A stretch of 64,000 nt of DNA from Archangium lansingense (GTDB lineage Bacteria; Myxococcota; Myxococcia; Myxococcales; Myxococcaceae), in the NCBI RefSeq assembly GCF_026626635.1, contig NZ_JAPNKA010000001.1, positions 9,656,501 through 9,720,500 of the forward strand, written 5' to 3'. The notes below the pieces were generated by a model. The model was not told the origin of the DNA. It searched no databases and saw only the letters and a list, made by a program, of their open reading frames with translations. Numbering within the stretch: position 1 is the first letter of the stretch; every line of letters begins with the position of its first letter. This document shows positions 28,415-36,809 of this stretch, in pieces. The position numbers were made by a program, and so were the translations under genes.

Positions 28415-29787
28415 CGCTCCGCTACGCCCTCGCCAGCCTCCTCCTGCTCGGGGCCACGCCGTCGCTCGCCGCCGGCCGCATTCCCTACGGAGGCGAGCTG
28501 CGCGTCGCCCACGCCGGCCCCGCCGAGCCCGGTGAGCCGACCCTCGCTGACAGCCCTCTCGAGGCCACACTGCTCGGGTTGCTCTCCCGGCCCGCCTGCA
28601 AACTGGCCCCGGACGGGCACCTCGCAACCGCGCTCGCCCGTGAGCTGTCCCGTCCCTCTCCGCAAGTGGTGCGCCTCGCCCTGCCCTCCCCTGCGCAGGC
28701 CACCGCGCTCGCCCGGGCCTGGGCTCGGCTCGCCGGCACCGAGGCCCCCTCTCCCTACCGTGCCCTCCTCTTCCCGCTGCGCGGCGAGGGGCGGCAACTC
28801 TCCGCCACGGGCGACACCCTGGAGCTGGCGCTCGGCTTCCCCTGGCCGGACCTGGAGCGCGCGCTGTGCCACCCCGCGCTCGCCCTGCCGCGCTCTGTCC
28901 CCGCTGCGCTCGGCCCGTTCTCCGCTGTCAGCGCCAACAACGTGGAAGCGCGGCTTGCATGGGGCCAGGGCCGGCCGTACCTGGACAAACTGCGTCTGCT
29001 GCCCACCGATGAGCGCGGCCTCTCGCGTTTGTGGTCGACGCAGCAGGCCCAGGTGGCGCTCGGCGTGCTCGCCGAGGCAGGTACTCCCTCCGGCGCGGCG
29101 CTGTACGCCACCTACCTGGCCTGGTCTCCACGGCGCGTGCCCGCGGACTTCCGGCAAGCGGTGGAGAGTGCGCTCGACCGCGAGGACCTCACGCGCCTCT
29201 TCGTGCGCGGGCCGGCCGTGCCCATGCCGAACCTGCTGCCCCCCGCGCTCCTCCCGCAGTCCCCGGAGGCCCGCCCCACACCGACTCCCGCATCCCAGGC
29301 CGGACGCAAGGTGACGCTCCTCTACGACGCGGGCAGCGAGGACCAGCGCGCGGTGGCCGAGCGCATCCAGGTAAGGCTGCACGACCGGGGTTACGCCGTG
29401 GCCCTGGAGTCCCTGCCGCGCGCCGAGCTGCGCGCCCGCTGGGCTCGGGGAGAGTACGAGCTGATGCTCCACTCGCTGCTGCTGCCGCCTGTGCCCGGCC
29501 CGGCCCTGGCCGTGGTGCTGGACGCCGCGGGCCGGAAGGATCTGCTCGGGGTGGAGCTGCCGCGCATCGGTGCCTTGCCCGACGCTGCGGCGCGAGATGC
29601 GAGAGCACGAGAGCGGGCCCTGGCACTCGCCCCGTCTGTACCGCTGCTGCCCCTGTACGCGCAGGGGCTGGCGCTGCGGGCAGCACCGGAGGTGGGAGGC
29701 CTCGCCTTCGACGCCCAGGGGCTGCCCATGCTGGACGGCGCCTGGCTGCAACCTGCAGTGACGGGTGTCCCGGGAGCCCGGAGATGA
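28411..29787 (+). CDS. Solute-binding protein family 5-like periplasmic protein
   Basis: A 458-residue exported protein. Signal peptide LASLLLLGATPSLAAG, then a layout like oligopeptide-binding proteins (SBP_bac_5): PYGGELRVAH at the start, PYLDKLRLLPTDERG and an L-W-S segment near the middle, FRQAVESALDREDLTRLFVRG (matching the 'vRqAlnyAiDReal' motif), and LLYDAGSEDQRAVAERIQVRL before the last domain. It is shorter and more diverged than normal OppA proteins (about 540 residues) and no permease gene is nearby. Overlaps both neighbours by 4 bp. It may bind muropeptides as a sensor subunit for the kinase that follows. Confidence 0.75.
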   Translation: MTLRYALASLLLLGATPSLAAGRIPYGGELRVAHAGPAEPGEPTLADSPLEATLLGLLSRPACKLAPDGHLATALARELSRPSPQVVRLALPSPAQATALARAWARLAGTEAPSPYRALLFPLRGEGRQLSATGDTLELALGFPWPDLERALCHPALALPRSVPAALGPFSAVSANNVEARLAWGQGRPYLDKLRLLPTDERGLSRLWSTQQAQVALGVLAEAGTPSGAALYATYLAWSPRRVPADFRQAVESALDREDLTRLFVRGPAVPMPNLLPPALLPQSPEARPTPTPASQAGRKVTLLYDAGSEDQRAVAERIQVRLHDRGYAVALESLPRAELRARWARGEYELMLHSLLLPPVPGPALAVVLDAAGRKDLLGVELPRIGALPDAAARDARARERALALAPSVPLLPLYAQGLALRAAPEVGGLAFDAQGLPMLDGAWLQPAVTGVPGARR

Positions 29788-31433
29788 GACTGAGGACGAG
29801 GCTGGCGCTCGCCTTCGCCCTGCTGGCACTGGTGCCGCTGGCGGTGATGGTGCCCTTCACCCTGACGGAGCTGCGCGCCACGCTGTCGCGCGGGCTGGAC
29901 GCACGCATGGACGGCGCCACTGCCTCCGCGCAGGAGGCCCTCGAGCGAGCCGCCGCCAACGCGCGCCGAGCCGTGGAGGAGTTGGTGGAGAGCCCCGCCA
30001 TGGAGGACCTGGCGCGCGAGGCCCGCGAGTCCCCCGCCCGCGCCATCCGTGCGGACACCGCCCAGCCACTGATGAAGAGCCGGGGCCTCACGGTGCTGTC
30101 CCTCTTCGACCGCAAGGGCACCACGCTGTCCTCCGGACACCTGCCCGCGCGCCGGGGAGACCCGGATCCGGCCCTCTTCGGGGTGACGAGGGAGAAGTCC
30201 TCCAAGCCCGTGCCGGTGAAGGTATCGGTGCGAGGAGACCAGGGCCTGCGCGAGGTGCCCGCGCTCGTCACCGCGAGGCCGGTGGATTACGGGGACTCGC
30301 GGCTGTGGGTGGTGGGCGGGGTGCTGCTGGACCAGGGATTGGCGGCGCACCTGTCGAGGCTCACTGGGGCGGAGGTGTCGCTGCTGTCCGGGGACTCGGT
30401 GGTGGCCAAGGCGGGGAGCGTCACGCCGCCCACGGTGTCGCGGGTGCTGCCATTGGGAGAGGCTGCGACGGTGCGGCTCGTCTTCAGCCGCGCGGCCGAG
30501 CGGGAGGCCACGGTCGGCGTGTTCCGCTCCTTCCTGCTGCTGGCCGGACTGGGGCTGAGCTTCGCGGTGCTGCTGGGGCTGATGATGTCCCGGCGCATCA
30601 CCCAGCCGGTGGAGGCACTCACCTCGGGCGCAAGGCGCGTGGGAGAGGGCGCGCTGGACGTGCAGGTGCAGGTGAAGGCCACGGGCGAGGTGGGCGAGCT
30701 GGTGAAGACGTTCAACCACATGACGACGGAGCTGCGCTCGACCACCGAGCGGCTGGTGGCCACCGAGCGCGTGGCCGCGTGGCAAGAGGTGGCGAGGCGG
30801 CTGGCGCATGAGATCAAAAACCCGCTGACGCCCATCCGCATGTCGCTGGAGACGCTGATGGCGGTGCAGGACGCGCAGGACGAGCGCTTCCCCGCGCTCT
30901 TCCGAGACAGCGCGGGAGTCATCCTGGAAGAGGTGGATCGGCTGAAGCGGATTGTGGACGAGTTCAGCCGCTTCGCGCGCTTGCCCAAGCCGCAGCTCGA
31001 GCCAGTGGACCTGGGAGAGCTGGCGCAGAACGTGCTGTCGCTCTACGCCTCACCACCCGAGGGCATCAGCATCCACTCGGAGGTGCAGCCAGGAGTGGTG
31101 GCGAAGGCGGACAGGGACCAGCTCACGCAGGTGCTGGTGAACCTGGTGAAGAACGCCGAGGAGGCGATGGCCAAGGGAGGCGGGGCGCTGCACGTGCGAG
31201 TGAAGGGCAGCGACCACGAGGCGGTGGTGGAGGTGCAGGACAGCGGCCCGGGGATTCCACCCGAGCACCGCGCTCGCATCTTCGAGCCCTACTTCACGAC
31301 GAAGGAGGGTGGCACCGGCCTGGGACTGGCGATCGCGGCGAGAATCCTCCAGGAGCACGGCGGCAAGCTGGACGTGGGCGGCGAGCCCGGCCAGGGCGCC
31401 TGTTTCACCCTGTCCCTGCCCCGGGAGCGGTGA
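29784..31433 (+). CDS. NtrY-like sensor histidine kinase
   Basis: A 549-residue membrane kinase. A first transmembrane segment (about 6-28), a periplasmic sensor with coiled-coil start, a second transmembrane segment (about 245-268), HAMP (about 270-320), HisKA with His342 in RRLAHEIKNPLTPIRMS, and HATPase with NLVKNAEEAM (N box), DSGPGIP, FEPYFTTKEGGTGLGLAI (F/G2 boxes). The HEIKNPLTPI core is typical of the NtrY/nitrogen-type group, partnered by NtrC-type regulators; none is adjacent. Fourth gene of the PBP operon, overlapping the binding-protein gene by 4 bp. Its sensor probably reads the state of that envelope complex. Confidence 0.92.
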   Translation: MRLRTRLALAFALLALVPLAVMVPFTLTELRATLSRGLDARMDGATASAQEALERAAANARRAVEELVESPAMEDLAREARESPARAIRADTAQPLMKSRGLTVLSLFDRKGTTLSSGHLPARRGDPDPALFGVTREKSSKPVPVKVSVRGDQGLREVPALVTARPVDYGDSRLWVVGGVLLDQGLAAHLSRLTGAEVSLLSGDSVVAKAGSVTPPTVSRVLPLGEAATVRLVFSRAAEREATVGVFRSFLLLAGLGLSFAVLLGLMMSRRITQPVEALTSGARRVGEGALDVQVQVKATGEVGELVKTFNHMTTELRSTTERLVATERVAAWQEVARRLAHEIKNPLTPIRMSLETLMAVQDAQDERFPALFRDSAGVILEEVDRLKRIVDEFSRFARLPKPQLEPVDLGELAQNVLSLYASPPEGISIHSEVQPGVVAKADRDQLTQVLVNLVKNAEEAMAKGGGALHVRVKGSDHEAVVEVQDSGPGIPPEHRARIFEPYFTTKEGGTGLGLAIAARILQEHGGKLDVGGEPGQGACFTLSLPRER

Positions 31434-31454
31434 CGATTCATCGTGCCGCTCAGG

Positions 31455-32438
31455 CTACTTCGACAAACCGGCCTGGAACCTCCTCCAGCGCAATTCCAGA
31501 GCATCCCTGCTCAGCAATTGTAAATCACAGGCAAGCACAGCGCCTGCGAGAGTTTCGTACCCCATGCCGCTCAACCTGGGGTGCAGACTGATCTGGAGCG
31601 TCTCTGGATTGATTCCGAGCAGGTCCAGATCAAAGAGCGTGTGGATGTCCGCACGGAGCAAAAGTCCATTCGAGGGATGGTTGTCCTTCTCACCCCGATA
31701 GGGAGAGATGTGCGCCGCCTCGAGTAGGTCCGGAAGCCTACACCGGGTCACCAAGCAGGTGTCGCCGAAGCGTTCACGAAGCCCCTGACGGAAGGGACCC
31801 TGACCCCGACGCTCGCGGATCTGGCGTGCGATGCGCTTCCTTTCATCCCGTTCATTGGGAACATACGGCTCTTCCGAAGAATCCTCCGCCACGAGACCGA
31901 GGCCCAGGATTGCTTCAGGCAATGTCTCCGCCAATCGAAGCACGCTCTTCGCCGGCCCCTCCAGACGCGCCAGGTCCACCTTCTGCATAGAAAGCTGCGC
32001 GTTGTAGATTGGGCAGGCCCGGCGCACCTCCTGCACGGGGATGTGCCCAGGGGCTCTTTGGAACGCCCCATCGAAATAGGCCTCGTACTTGACGCTCGGC
32101 ACCTCATCCGGCTTGGGCTCATCGAACTCGTGGCCATTCCAGCACCTGAATCGCGGGCGCTTCTTCTTGCGCTCCTTGATGGTCGCAATCCCGCAATCCG
32201 GACACCGCCTCAATTTCTTGGGCTCATCCAAGGAAGCAATCCTGGAGATCCTGGCGATGCCCAAGACAGCCTTCCGATCGCAGAGGATCAGCAGATCCCC
32301 CTTTGTCACCTGCAGGTGATTCGGAACGAAGCTGTCGTAGCGGTAGACCGAATCCAGCTCATCGGCATACCCCACGTTCCCTGCGTACTCGCGCTCTGCG
32401 CCTAGAGAGAGCACCAACCAGGCACGTCCTGTCTCCAT
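31455..32438 (-). CDS. HNH endonuclease with N-terminal PUA/EVE-like and zinc-ribbon regions
   Basis: A 327-residue nuclease. The C-terminal HNH domain is clear: GDTCLVTRCRLPDLLEAAHISPYRGEKD (split for length) with AAHI-P catalytic His, NHPSNGLLL and DIHTLFDLDLLGI. The N-terminus (WLVLSLGAEREY, VPNHLQVTKGDLLIL, VLGIARI) looks like a PUA/EVE-type reader, followed by a zinc ribbon CPDC...CWNGH near 80-105. Such reader-HNH fusions are often modification-dependent restriction enzymes. Base composition is clearly less GC-rich than flanking genes, suggesting transfer. ATG 32438 chosen; a GTG two codons upstream is in frame. Confidence 0.8.
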   Translation of the reverse strand: METGRAWLVLSLGAEREYAGNVGYADELDSVYRYDSFVPNHLQVTKGDLLILCDRKAVLGIARISRIASLDEPKKLRRCPDCGIATIKERKKKRPRFRCWNGHEFDEPKPDEVPSVKYEAYFDGAFQRAPGHIPVQEVRRACPIYNAQLSMQKVDLARLEGPAKSVLRLAETLPEAILGLGLVAEDSSEEPYVPNERDERKRIARQIRERRGQGPFRQGLRERFGDTCLVTRCRLPDLLEAAHISPYRGEKDNHPSNGLLLRADIHTLFDLDLLGINPETLQISLHPRLSGMGYETLAGAVLACDLQLLSRDALELRWRRFQAGLSK

Positions 32439-32558
32439 GCCCACAGTGGAGGGTCTTGAGCAGGAGACAATGAAGGACTCAGGGCATGGGGTGGAGCGAC
32501 CTCATCTCTGAAGACACCTGGGACCTGACAGGTCTGTTCCCCTCCTCGGTACGCAGGC

Positions 32559-33833
32559 TCAATCCTTCGTCCGCTTCGAGCGCGGGCCCTTCCCGTGCGA
32601 CAGCGCGTGCCTGCCTGGCGCCTGCTCCGGGGCCCGATTGGAGACGCCGTGGTCCTTCTGGGGCGGACCCGGATCGCGCTGCGAGGCCTGGTGTCTCTCC
32701 CACTCTGCCTTGAAGACGGGGTCCTCGCGCGGCACGGTGACGCGGGGGATTCCTGCCCGCATGATCTGCTCGATGCGCTCGGTCATCAGCCGGTCCTTCG
32801 CCGTGACGAACGTCGAGGCCACACCGCTCGCGGAGGCACGCGCCGTGCGGCCAATGCGATGCACGTAGTCCTCTGGCGCGTGCGGCAGATCGTAGTTGAT
32901 GACGTGCCCCACGTCCTCCACGTCCAGCCCTCGCGCCGCGATGTCCGTGGCCACCAGGCACCGGTACGTGCCCTCCCGGAAGGCCTTCATCGTCTGGTTG
33001 CGCTGGCTCTGCGTCCGGTCCGCGTGCAGCACCCCGCTCCGGTACCCCGCCTGCTCCAGCGCCTTGTGCACCTTGTCCGCCCGCTCCTTCGCCCTCACGA
33101 AGATGAGCGCCGTTGCCTCATCCCGAGCCAGCAGCGTCAGCAACAGCGCGGACTTCTCCTCGGGCTTCACCACGTACAGCCGCTGCTCGGCACGCTCGGC
33201 GGGCGTCCCACTGCGCGTCACCTCCACGCGCACCGGCCGGTTCAGCTCCGCGCGGGCGAAGCGGCTCACATCCGGCCCCAGCGTCGCGGAGAACAGCAGC
33301 GTCTGCCGGCGCCGAGGCAGCGCCGCGAGGATGGACTCGAGCTGCGGCTGGAAGCCCATGTCCAGCATCCGGTCCGCCTCGTCGAGCACCAGCGCCTCCA
33401 ACTGCGAGAACGACACGACTCGCGACTCCAGCAGGTCCACCAGCCGCCCCGGCGTGGCCAGCACCAGCGTGGGCCGCCGCTTCAAGGCCTCGGCCTGTGC
33501 CGCCATGTCCTCGCCGCCGATGACCACCGCGTGCGTGACGCCTCGCGAGGTGCCGAAGAAATCCACCGTCCCGGCAATCTGCTGCACCAGCTCGCGAGTG
33601 GGCGCCAGCACCAGGCCTAACGTGCCCTTGCGGCCGGCGAAGCGATCCACCAACGGCAGCACGTACGCGGCGGTCTTCCCCGTACCCGTGGCGGCGCAGC
33701 CGATGACGTCCCGGCCGGCGAGCGCCGGAGGAATGGCCTGCGACTGAATGGGCGTGGGCCGCTCGAACCGAGCGCGGCGCACAGCCTCGAGGGACTCGGG
33801 GGACAGGCCGAGCTGGTCAAAAGTGTTGCTCAC
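32559..33833 (-). CDS. DEAD-box ATP-dependent RNA helicase (RhlE-like)
   Basis: A 424-residue RNA helicase. Motifs in order: Q motif RPTPIQSQAIP, I ATGTGKT, Ia APTRELVQQ, Ib TPGR, II DEAD, III SAT, IV LIFV, V ATDIAARGLD and VI HRIGRTAR. The C-terminal tail (after about 370) is basic and low-complexity (GKGPRSKRTKD), likely for RNA binding, as in RhlE. The GTG at 33833 fits the usual start just before TFDQLGLSP; the frame is open 12 codons further. It probably remodels RNA or ribosome precursors. Confidence 0.93.
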   Translation of the reverse strand: MSNTFDQLGLSPESLEAVRRARFERPTPIQSQAIPPALAGRDVIGCAATGTGKTAAYVLPLVDRFAGRKGTLGLVLAPTRELVQQIAGTVDFFGTSRGVTHAVVIGGEDMAAQAEALKRRPTLVLATPGRLVDLLESRVVSFSQLEALVLDEADRMLDMGFQPQLESILAALPRRRQTLLFSATLGPDVSRFARAELNRPVRVEVTRSGTPAERAEQRLYVVKPEEKSALLLTLLARDEATALIFVRAKERADKVHKALEQAGYRSGVLHADRTQSQRNQTMKAFREGTYRCLVATDIAARGLDVEDVGHVINYDLPHAPEDYVHRIGRTARASASGVASTFVTAKDRLMTERIEQIMRAGIPRVTVPREDPVFKAEWERHQASQRDPGPPQKDHGVSNRAPEQAPGRHALSHGKGPRSKRTKD

Positions 33834-33939
33834 GGCCTGGGGGTACCACGACGCCGCCGTCAGAACCACCCGGCTCGGGGTCCGTTCGTCCTGTCCGTTG
33901 CGCTATCGGGGGCCCTACGCCCCTCCGGCTCGTGAGCCC

Positions 33940-34617
33940 TCAGAAGCGACCGGCCAGCACCAGCGCCTGGTGCTGAGAGGAGAGGACGACGGCTGGCTGC
34001 ACCTGGAGCCCCGTCTCCTTCTTCCGGTGGCTGGAGGAGAGCTCGTACCCCAGGAAGGCGCCCACCACCGGCAGGGGGATGGCCACGCCCCTGAGGATGC
34101 TGGAGAACGGTTCGCGCGGGCGCTCAGACAAAGCCCACAGTCCTACCGCCGCGAGCCCCCCTACGGCGGTGCCGCCGACTGTCGCGAGCAGGCTCCCATC
34201 TCCCGCCATCAGCTCGCCCCCCCACCAGACGCCCAGCGGGAAGCCGAGGGCTGCCCCCGCGAGCGCGAAGGGAAGGACCGTGGGGCTTTCATCGGGCTCG
34301 AAGAGCTGGAGACCGCTCCCGAGCATGTACAACCCCACGCCCACGAGTGCTCCCGCGAGGCCCGTGCCCACGCCCGCTCCCCCTTCGACGAGCAACCGCT
34401 GCCACAAGGGATGTACGGGCGGCGCTACCTGCACGGGGTCCGGGAGAAGCCTCGGCGTGGTGTCCACGACCGGTGCCTGCACGAGCCGCAGCCGTCCCGG
34501 GCTCCCACCCGCCGCCTCGGGGACATCCTCCCAGCGCCTCCCCTCCCCAGCGCGAGCCATGGCTGGGAGCAGGAAGAGGAGCGCCAACATCCACCGCACG
34601 GCCACGCATCTGGACAA
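33940..34617 (-). CDS. Exported glycine-rich membrane protein of unknown function
   Basis: A 225-residue protein. A TTG at 34617 has GGGAGG 6 bp upstream and opens a signal peptide (LALLFLLPAMARAGEG). Three or four hydrophobic, Gly/Ala-rich stretches follow (GGAGVGTGLAGALVGVGLYML, cut here at its core, then PFALAGAALGFPLGVWWGG and GGTAVGGLAAVGLWAL). The family is not recognised; a small envelope protein is likely. It lies after the helicase on the same strand with a 106-bp gap. Confidence 0.65.
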   Translation of the reverse strand: MSRCVAVRWMLALLFLLPAMARAGEGRRWEDVPEAAGGSPGRLRLVQAPVVDTTPRLLPDPVQVAPPVHPLWQRLLVEGGAGVGTGLAGALVGVGLYMLGSGLQLFEPDESPTVLPFALAGAALGFPLGVWWGGELMAGDGSLLATVGGTAVGGLAAVGLWALSERPREPFSSILRGVAIPLPVVGAFLGYELSSSHRKKETGLQVQPAVVLSSQHQALVLAGRF

Positions 34618-34665
34618 GGGGAGCCTCCCGCCCGGCGTCGTTCATGCGGAGCCTTAGCACACGCG

Positions 34666-35607
34666 CTACCTGCCCGGCGCGGGCAGCCCCACATCCGCGA
34701 GCCGCACTTCGTAGAAGTCGCCATTTCCGTTGCCCGGCGACTCCAGCTTCGTGGCGAACTCCTTCGTGGTCAGCGGGCGCTCGGGCGGCGTGGTGACGAA
34801 GGGCCGGCGCTGGGCGTAGATGAGCGTCCCCCGCGCAGGCACCACCGTCGGGGTAAGCCCCCCATCGAACTGGTTGACCGCCTGTCCGAGGTTGCGCGGC
34901 ACGCCCCACTGCCCCTCCTTCCGCTCACTGACGTACAGATCGTAGCCATCCGGAGCCACCCCTCCCGGCCGCTGCGAGGAGAAGATGAGGTAGCGCTCGT
35001 CCGCGTCCACGAAGTGGTTGCCATCCCCGTGACCCGAGTTGATGACCTCCGGCAGTGGCTCGCCCGGGCCCCATCCCGACGCCTGGGGCGCATGCCGGTA
35101 GATGCGCCGCTTGCCGGCCTTCTGGCTGCGAGTCACGTAGACGGCTCCCTCGCGCGACACAGAGGTGTTCGTCTCGGTGTCCGGGGTGTTGAGACCCTCG
35201 GCCAGCCGCGGTGTTCCCCAGCCCTTGTCGGTGCGCTCGACGAACCAGATGTCGAAGTCGGCATGCACCACCTCCTCCTTGGACTGGGGCCGCACGGAGG
35301 CGAAGAAGAGCCGCTTGCCGTCCGGAGAGAAGGCCGGGTCGATGTCCCGGTAGCGGCCCGAGAAGGGCAGCACCTCGGGAGTCGTCCAGCGGCCGTCCCG
35401 CCACTGGGAGGTCATCAACAGCTGGAACTGGAAGCGCGTGGGATCCGCCCGGTTGAACACCACCGTGCGCCCATCCGGCGAGAAGGTGATGCCGAACTCC
35501 TCGTTGCCGGTGGACACCACGCCCGGGGCGAAGAGCACCGGCTCGGGAGTAGCCGCGGGAGCCGCGTGGAGCAGCAGCGCCAGGGGAAGGGACAGGAGCG
35601 AAGACAT
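34666..35607 (-). CDS. Exported TolB-like/PD40 beta-propeller protein
   Basis: A 313-residue exported protein. Signal peptide SLPLALLLHAAPAA, then WD40-like PD40 repeats: FGITFSPDGRTVVFNR, IDPAFSPDGKRLFFASV, then NHFVDADERYLIFSSQRPGG and LTPTVVPARGTLIYAQR, each with the S-P-D-G-R type turn. PD40 propellers occur in TolB and in OmpA-linked proteins. ATG 35607 with AAAGGA 6 bp upstream is preferred; the upstream open frame is noncoding. The protein has no accompanying Tol genes here. Confidence 0.85.
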   Translation of the reverse strand: MSSLLSLPLALLLHAAPAATPEPVLFAPGVVSTGNEEFGITFSPDGRTVVFNRADPTRFQFQLLMTSQWRDGRWTTPEVLPFSGRYRDIDPAFSPDGKRLFFASVRPQSKEEVVHADFDIWFVERTDKGWGTPRLAEGLNTPDTETNTSVSREGAVYVTRSQKAGKRRIYRHAPQASGWGPGEPLPEVINSGHGDGNHFVDADERYLIFSSQRPGGVAPDGYDLYVSERKEGQWGVPRNLGQAVNQFDGGLTPTVVPARGTLIYAQRRPFVTTPPERPLTTKEFATKLESPGNGNGDFYEVRLADVGLPAPGR

Positions 35608-35671
35608 GAGGATTCCTTTCCACCCGGAGACACGTCCAGGCAGGCAGTGACGACCAGGGTTGAAGGGTGCT

Positions 35672-36217
35672 TCAGGCCCGGCGCAGGACGAGCACGGGCG
35701 TCGAGATGAGGGCCAGACCGGCCACCAGCCCAAGCACTCCGCTCAGGCCGTAGAGGACACAGCCCAGGGCCCCGCAGAGCGTGGCCACGGTGCCCGAGGC
35801 GAAGATGAAGCGCGCACGTCCCTCGGAGAGCCGAAGCGCCGCGAGCGACAGGAAGGCCCCGGCGGCCAGCCCTCCGCCCACGCAGGTCATGAGACAGAAG
35901 GCCCGGCAGCCACCGGTGTAGCAGACGTGTCCCGCCCCGCTGACCACGAAGGGGAGCAGCAACGGGAAGAGCCCCGCAATCAAGCCCGGAGTCACCGCCC
36001 GGTCCCACTGACGCCCCCACCAGCCCAACCCGAGGCACAGCAGCGTCAGCAGGCCTCCCAAGACGAGCACCGAGGGCCTCACGCCGTGCTGGAGCAGGAC
36101 CGCCATCACCGTCAGCACCACCGCATACAGGGCTCCGGGCATCGCGGCCCGCAGACGTCCCCACTCATAGGCCCGGCGGGCACGACGCTGGAGCTGCACC
36201 ATCTCACTCGACACCAT
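35672..36217 (-). CDS. Membrane protein, probable anti-sigma partner of the ECF sigma factor
   Basis: A 181-residue membrane protein with about five or six hydrophobic segments (for example ALYAVVLTVMAVLL, VLVLGGLLTLLCLGL, GLIAGLFPLLLPFVV and the C-terminal SGVLGLVAGLALIS) after a short basic cytoplasmic start. Its ATG overlaps the sigma-factor stop by 14 bp, the usual coupling for ECF sigma/anti-sigma pairs. It lacks a clear ZAS zinc motif; a Cys-rich stretch (CYTGGCRAFCLMTC) lies in the membrane part. The anti-sigma assignment is contextual. Confidence 0.6.
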   Translation of the reverse strand: MVSSEMVQLQRRARRAYEWGRLRAAMPGALYAVVLTVMAVLLQHGVRPSVLVLGGLLTLLCLGLGWWGRQWDRAVTPGLIAGLFPLLLPFVVSGAGHVCYTGGCRAFCLMTCVGGGLAAGAFLSLAALRLSEGRARFIFASGTVATLCGALGCVLYGLSGVLGLVAGLALISTPVLVLRRA

Positions 36218-36752
36218 GACGCATCCTCCAGGCCTCGCGCAGCCGCCCGAGCGCCCGCTCGAGCCGCTTGCGGAAAGTGGCGCCAGGAATCGCGGGCCGC
36301 TCCCGCGCTCCCATGGCCGCCTCCAGGGTCTCCACATCCTCCGGCCGCAATCCGCCCATCACCTCCGCCAGCGCGTGCCGCAAGTCCTCCACGAGCAGCC
36401 GCGCCTCGGGCCCCGCGGCCCCATCCACCACCTCCACGCCCTCCGTCTCGGGAGCCTCGCGCCGCCGCGCCCGCGCCTTGAGCACGGTGCGGCACTCATA
36501 GGCGGCGATGCCCAACACCCACGGCAGGGCCTCGCGCGCCGCGTCGTACTCCGAGGCTCGGGCAAACACCTTCAACAGCGCCGCCTGCGCCGCGTCCTCG
36601 GCGTCTTCGCGGCACGGCAGCAGCCGCGCACAGAAGCGCTCCAGGAGCGGCTGGAGGCAAGCGAAGGCCGGAGTGAAGGCGTCCCGGTCGCCCTCGGCGA
36701 GCCGAGCCATCCACCGCCGGAGCTGTTCCCGCGCGCTGTCGTCCACCCGCAT
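36204..36752 (-). CDS. ECF (RpoE-type) sigma factor
   Basis: A 182-residue extracytoplasmic-function sigma factor. Region 2 lies at about 25-95 (FCARLLPCREDAEDAAQAALLKVF split, with the DAEDAAQ core) and region 4 at about 125-180 (LRPEDVETLEAAM, FRKRLERALGRLREAW). No region 3 or C-terminal extension. It would direct transcription in response to an envelope signal relieved by its membrane partner, encoded immediately downstream. A candidate autoregulatory promoter lies just upstream. It is divergent from the EF-Tu-like gene. Confidence 0.88.
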   Translation of the reverse strand: MRVDDSAREQLRRWMARLAEGDRDAFTPAFACLQPLLERFCARLLPCREDAEDAAQAALLKVFARASEYDAAREALPWVLGIAAYECRTVLKARARRREAPETEGVEVVDGAAGPEARLLVEDLRHALAEVMGGLRPEDVETLEAAMGARERPAIPGATFRKRLERALGRLREAWRMRHGVE

Positions 36753-36780
36753 CGTGTCCTCGTCCGTACCGCCGTGCCCT

Positions 36781-36809
36781 CTATAGGCAGATGCCGGAAA
36801 AGCGTGACA
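36781..36809 (-). promoter_or_regulatory. Candidate ECF-type promoter of the sigma factor gene
   Basis: On the minus strand TGTCACG (36809-36803), a 16-bp spacer and CTATAG (36786-36781) lie 29 bp upstream of the start codon. A TGTCAC-type -35 is common for ECF-controlled promoters; autoregulation would be normal. Confidence 0.35.
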
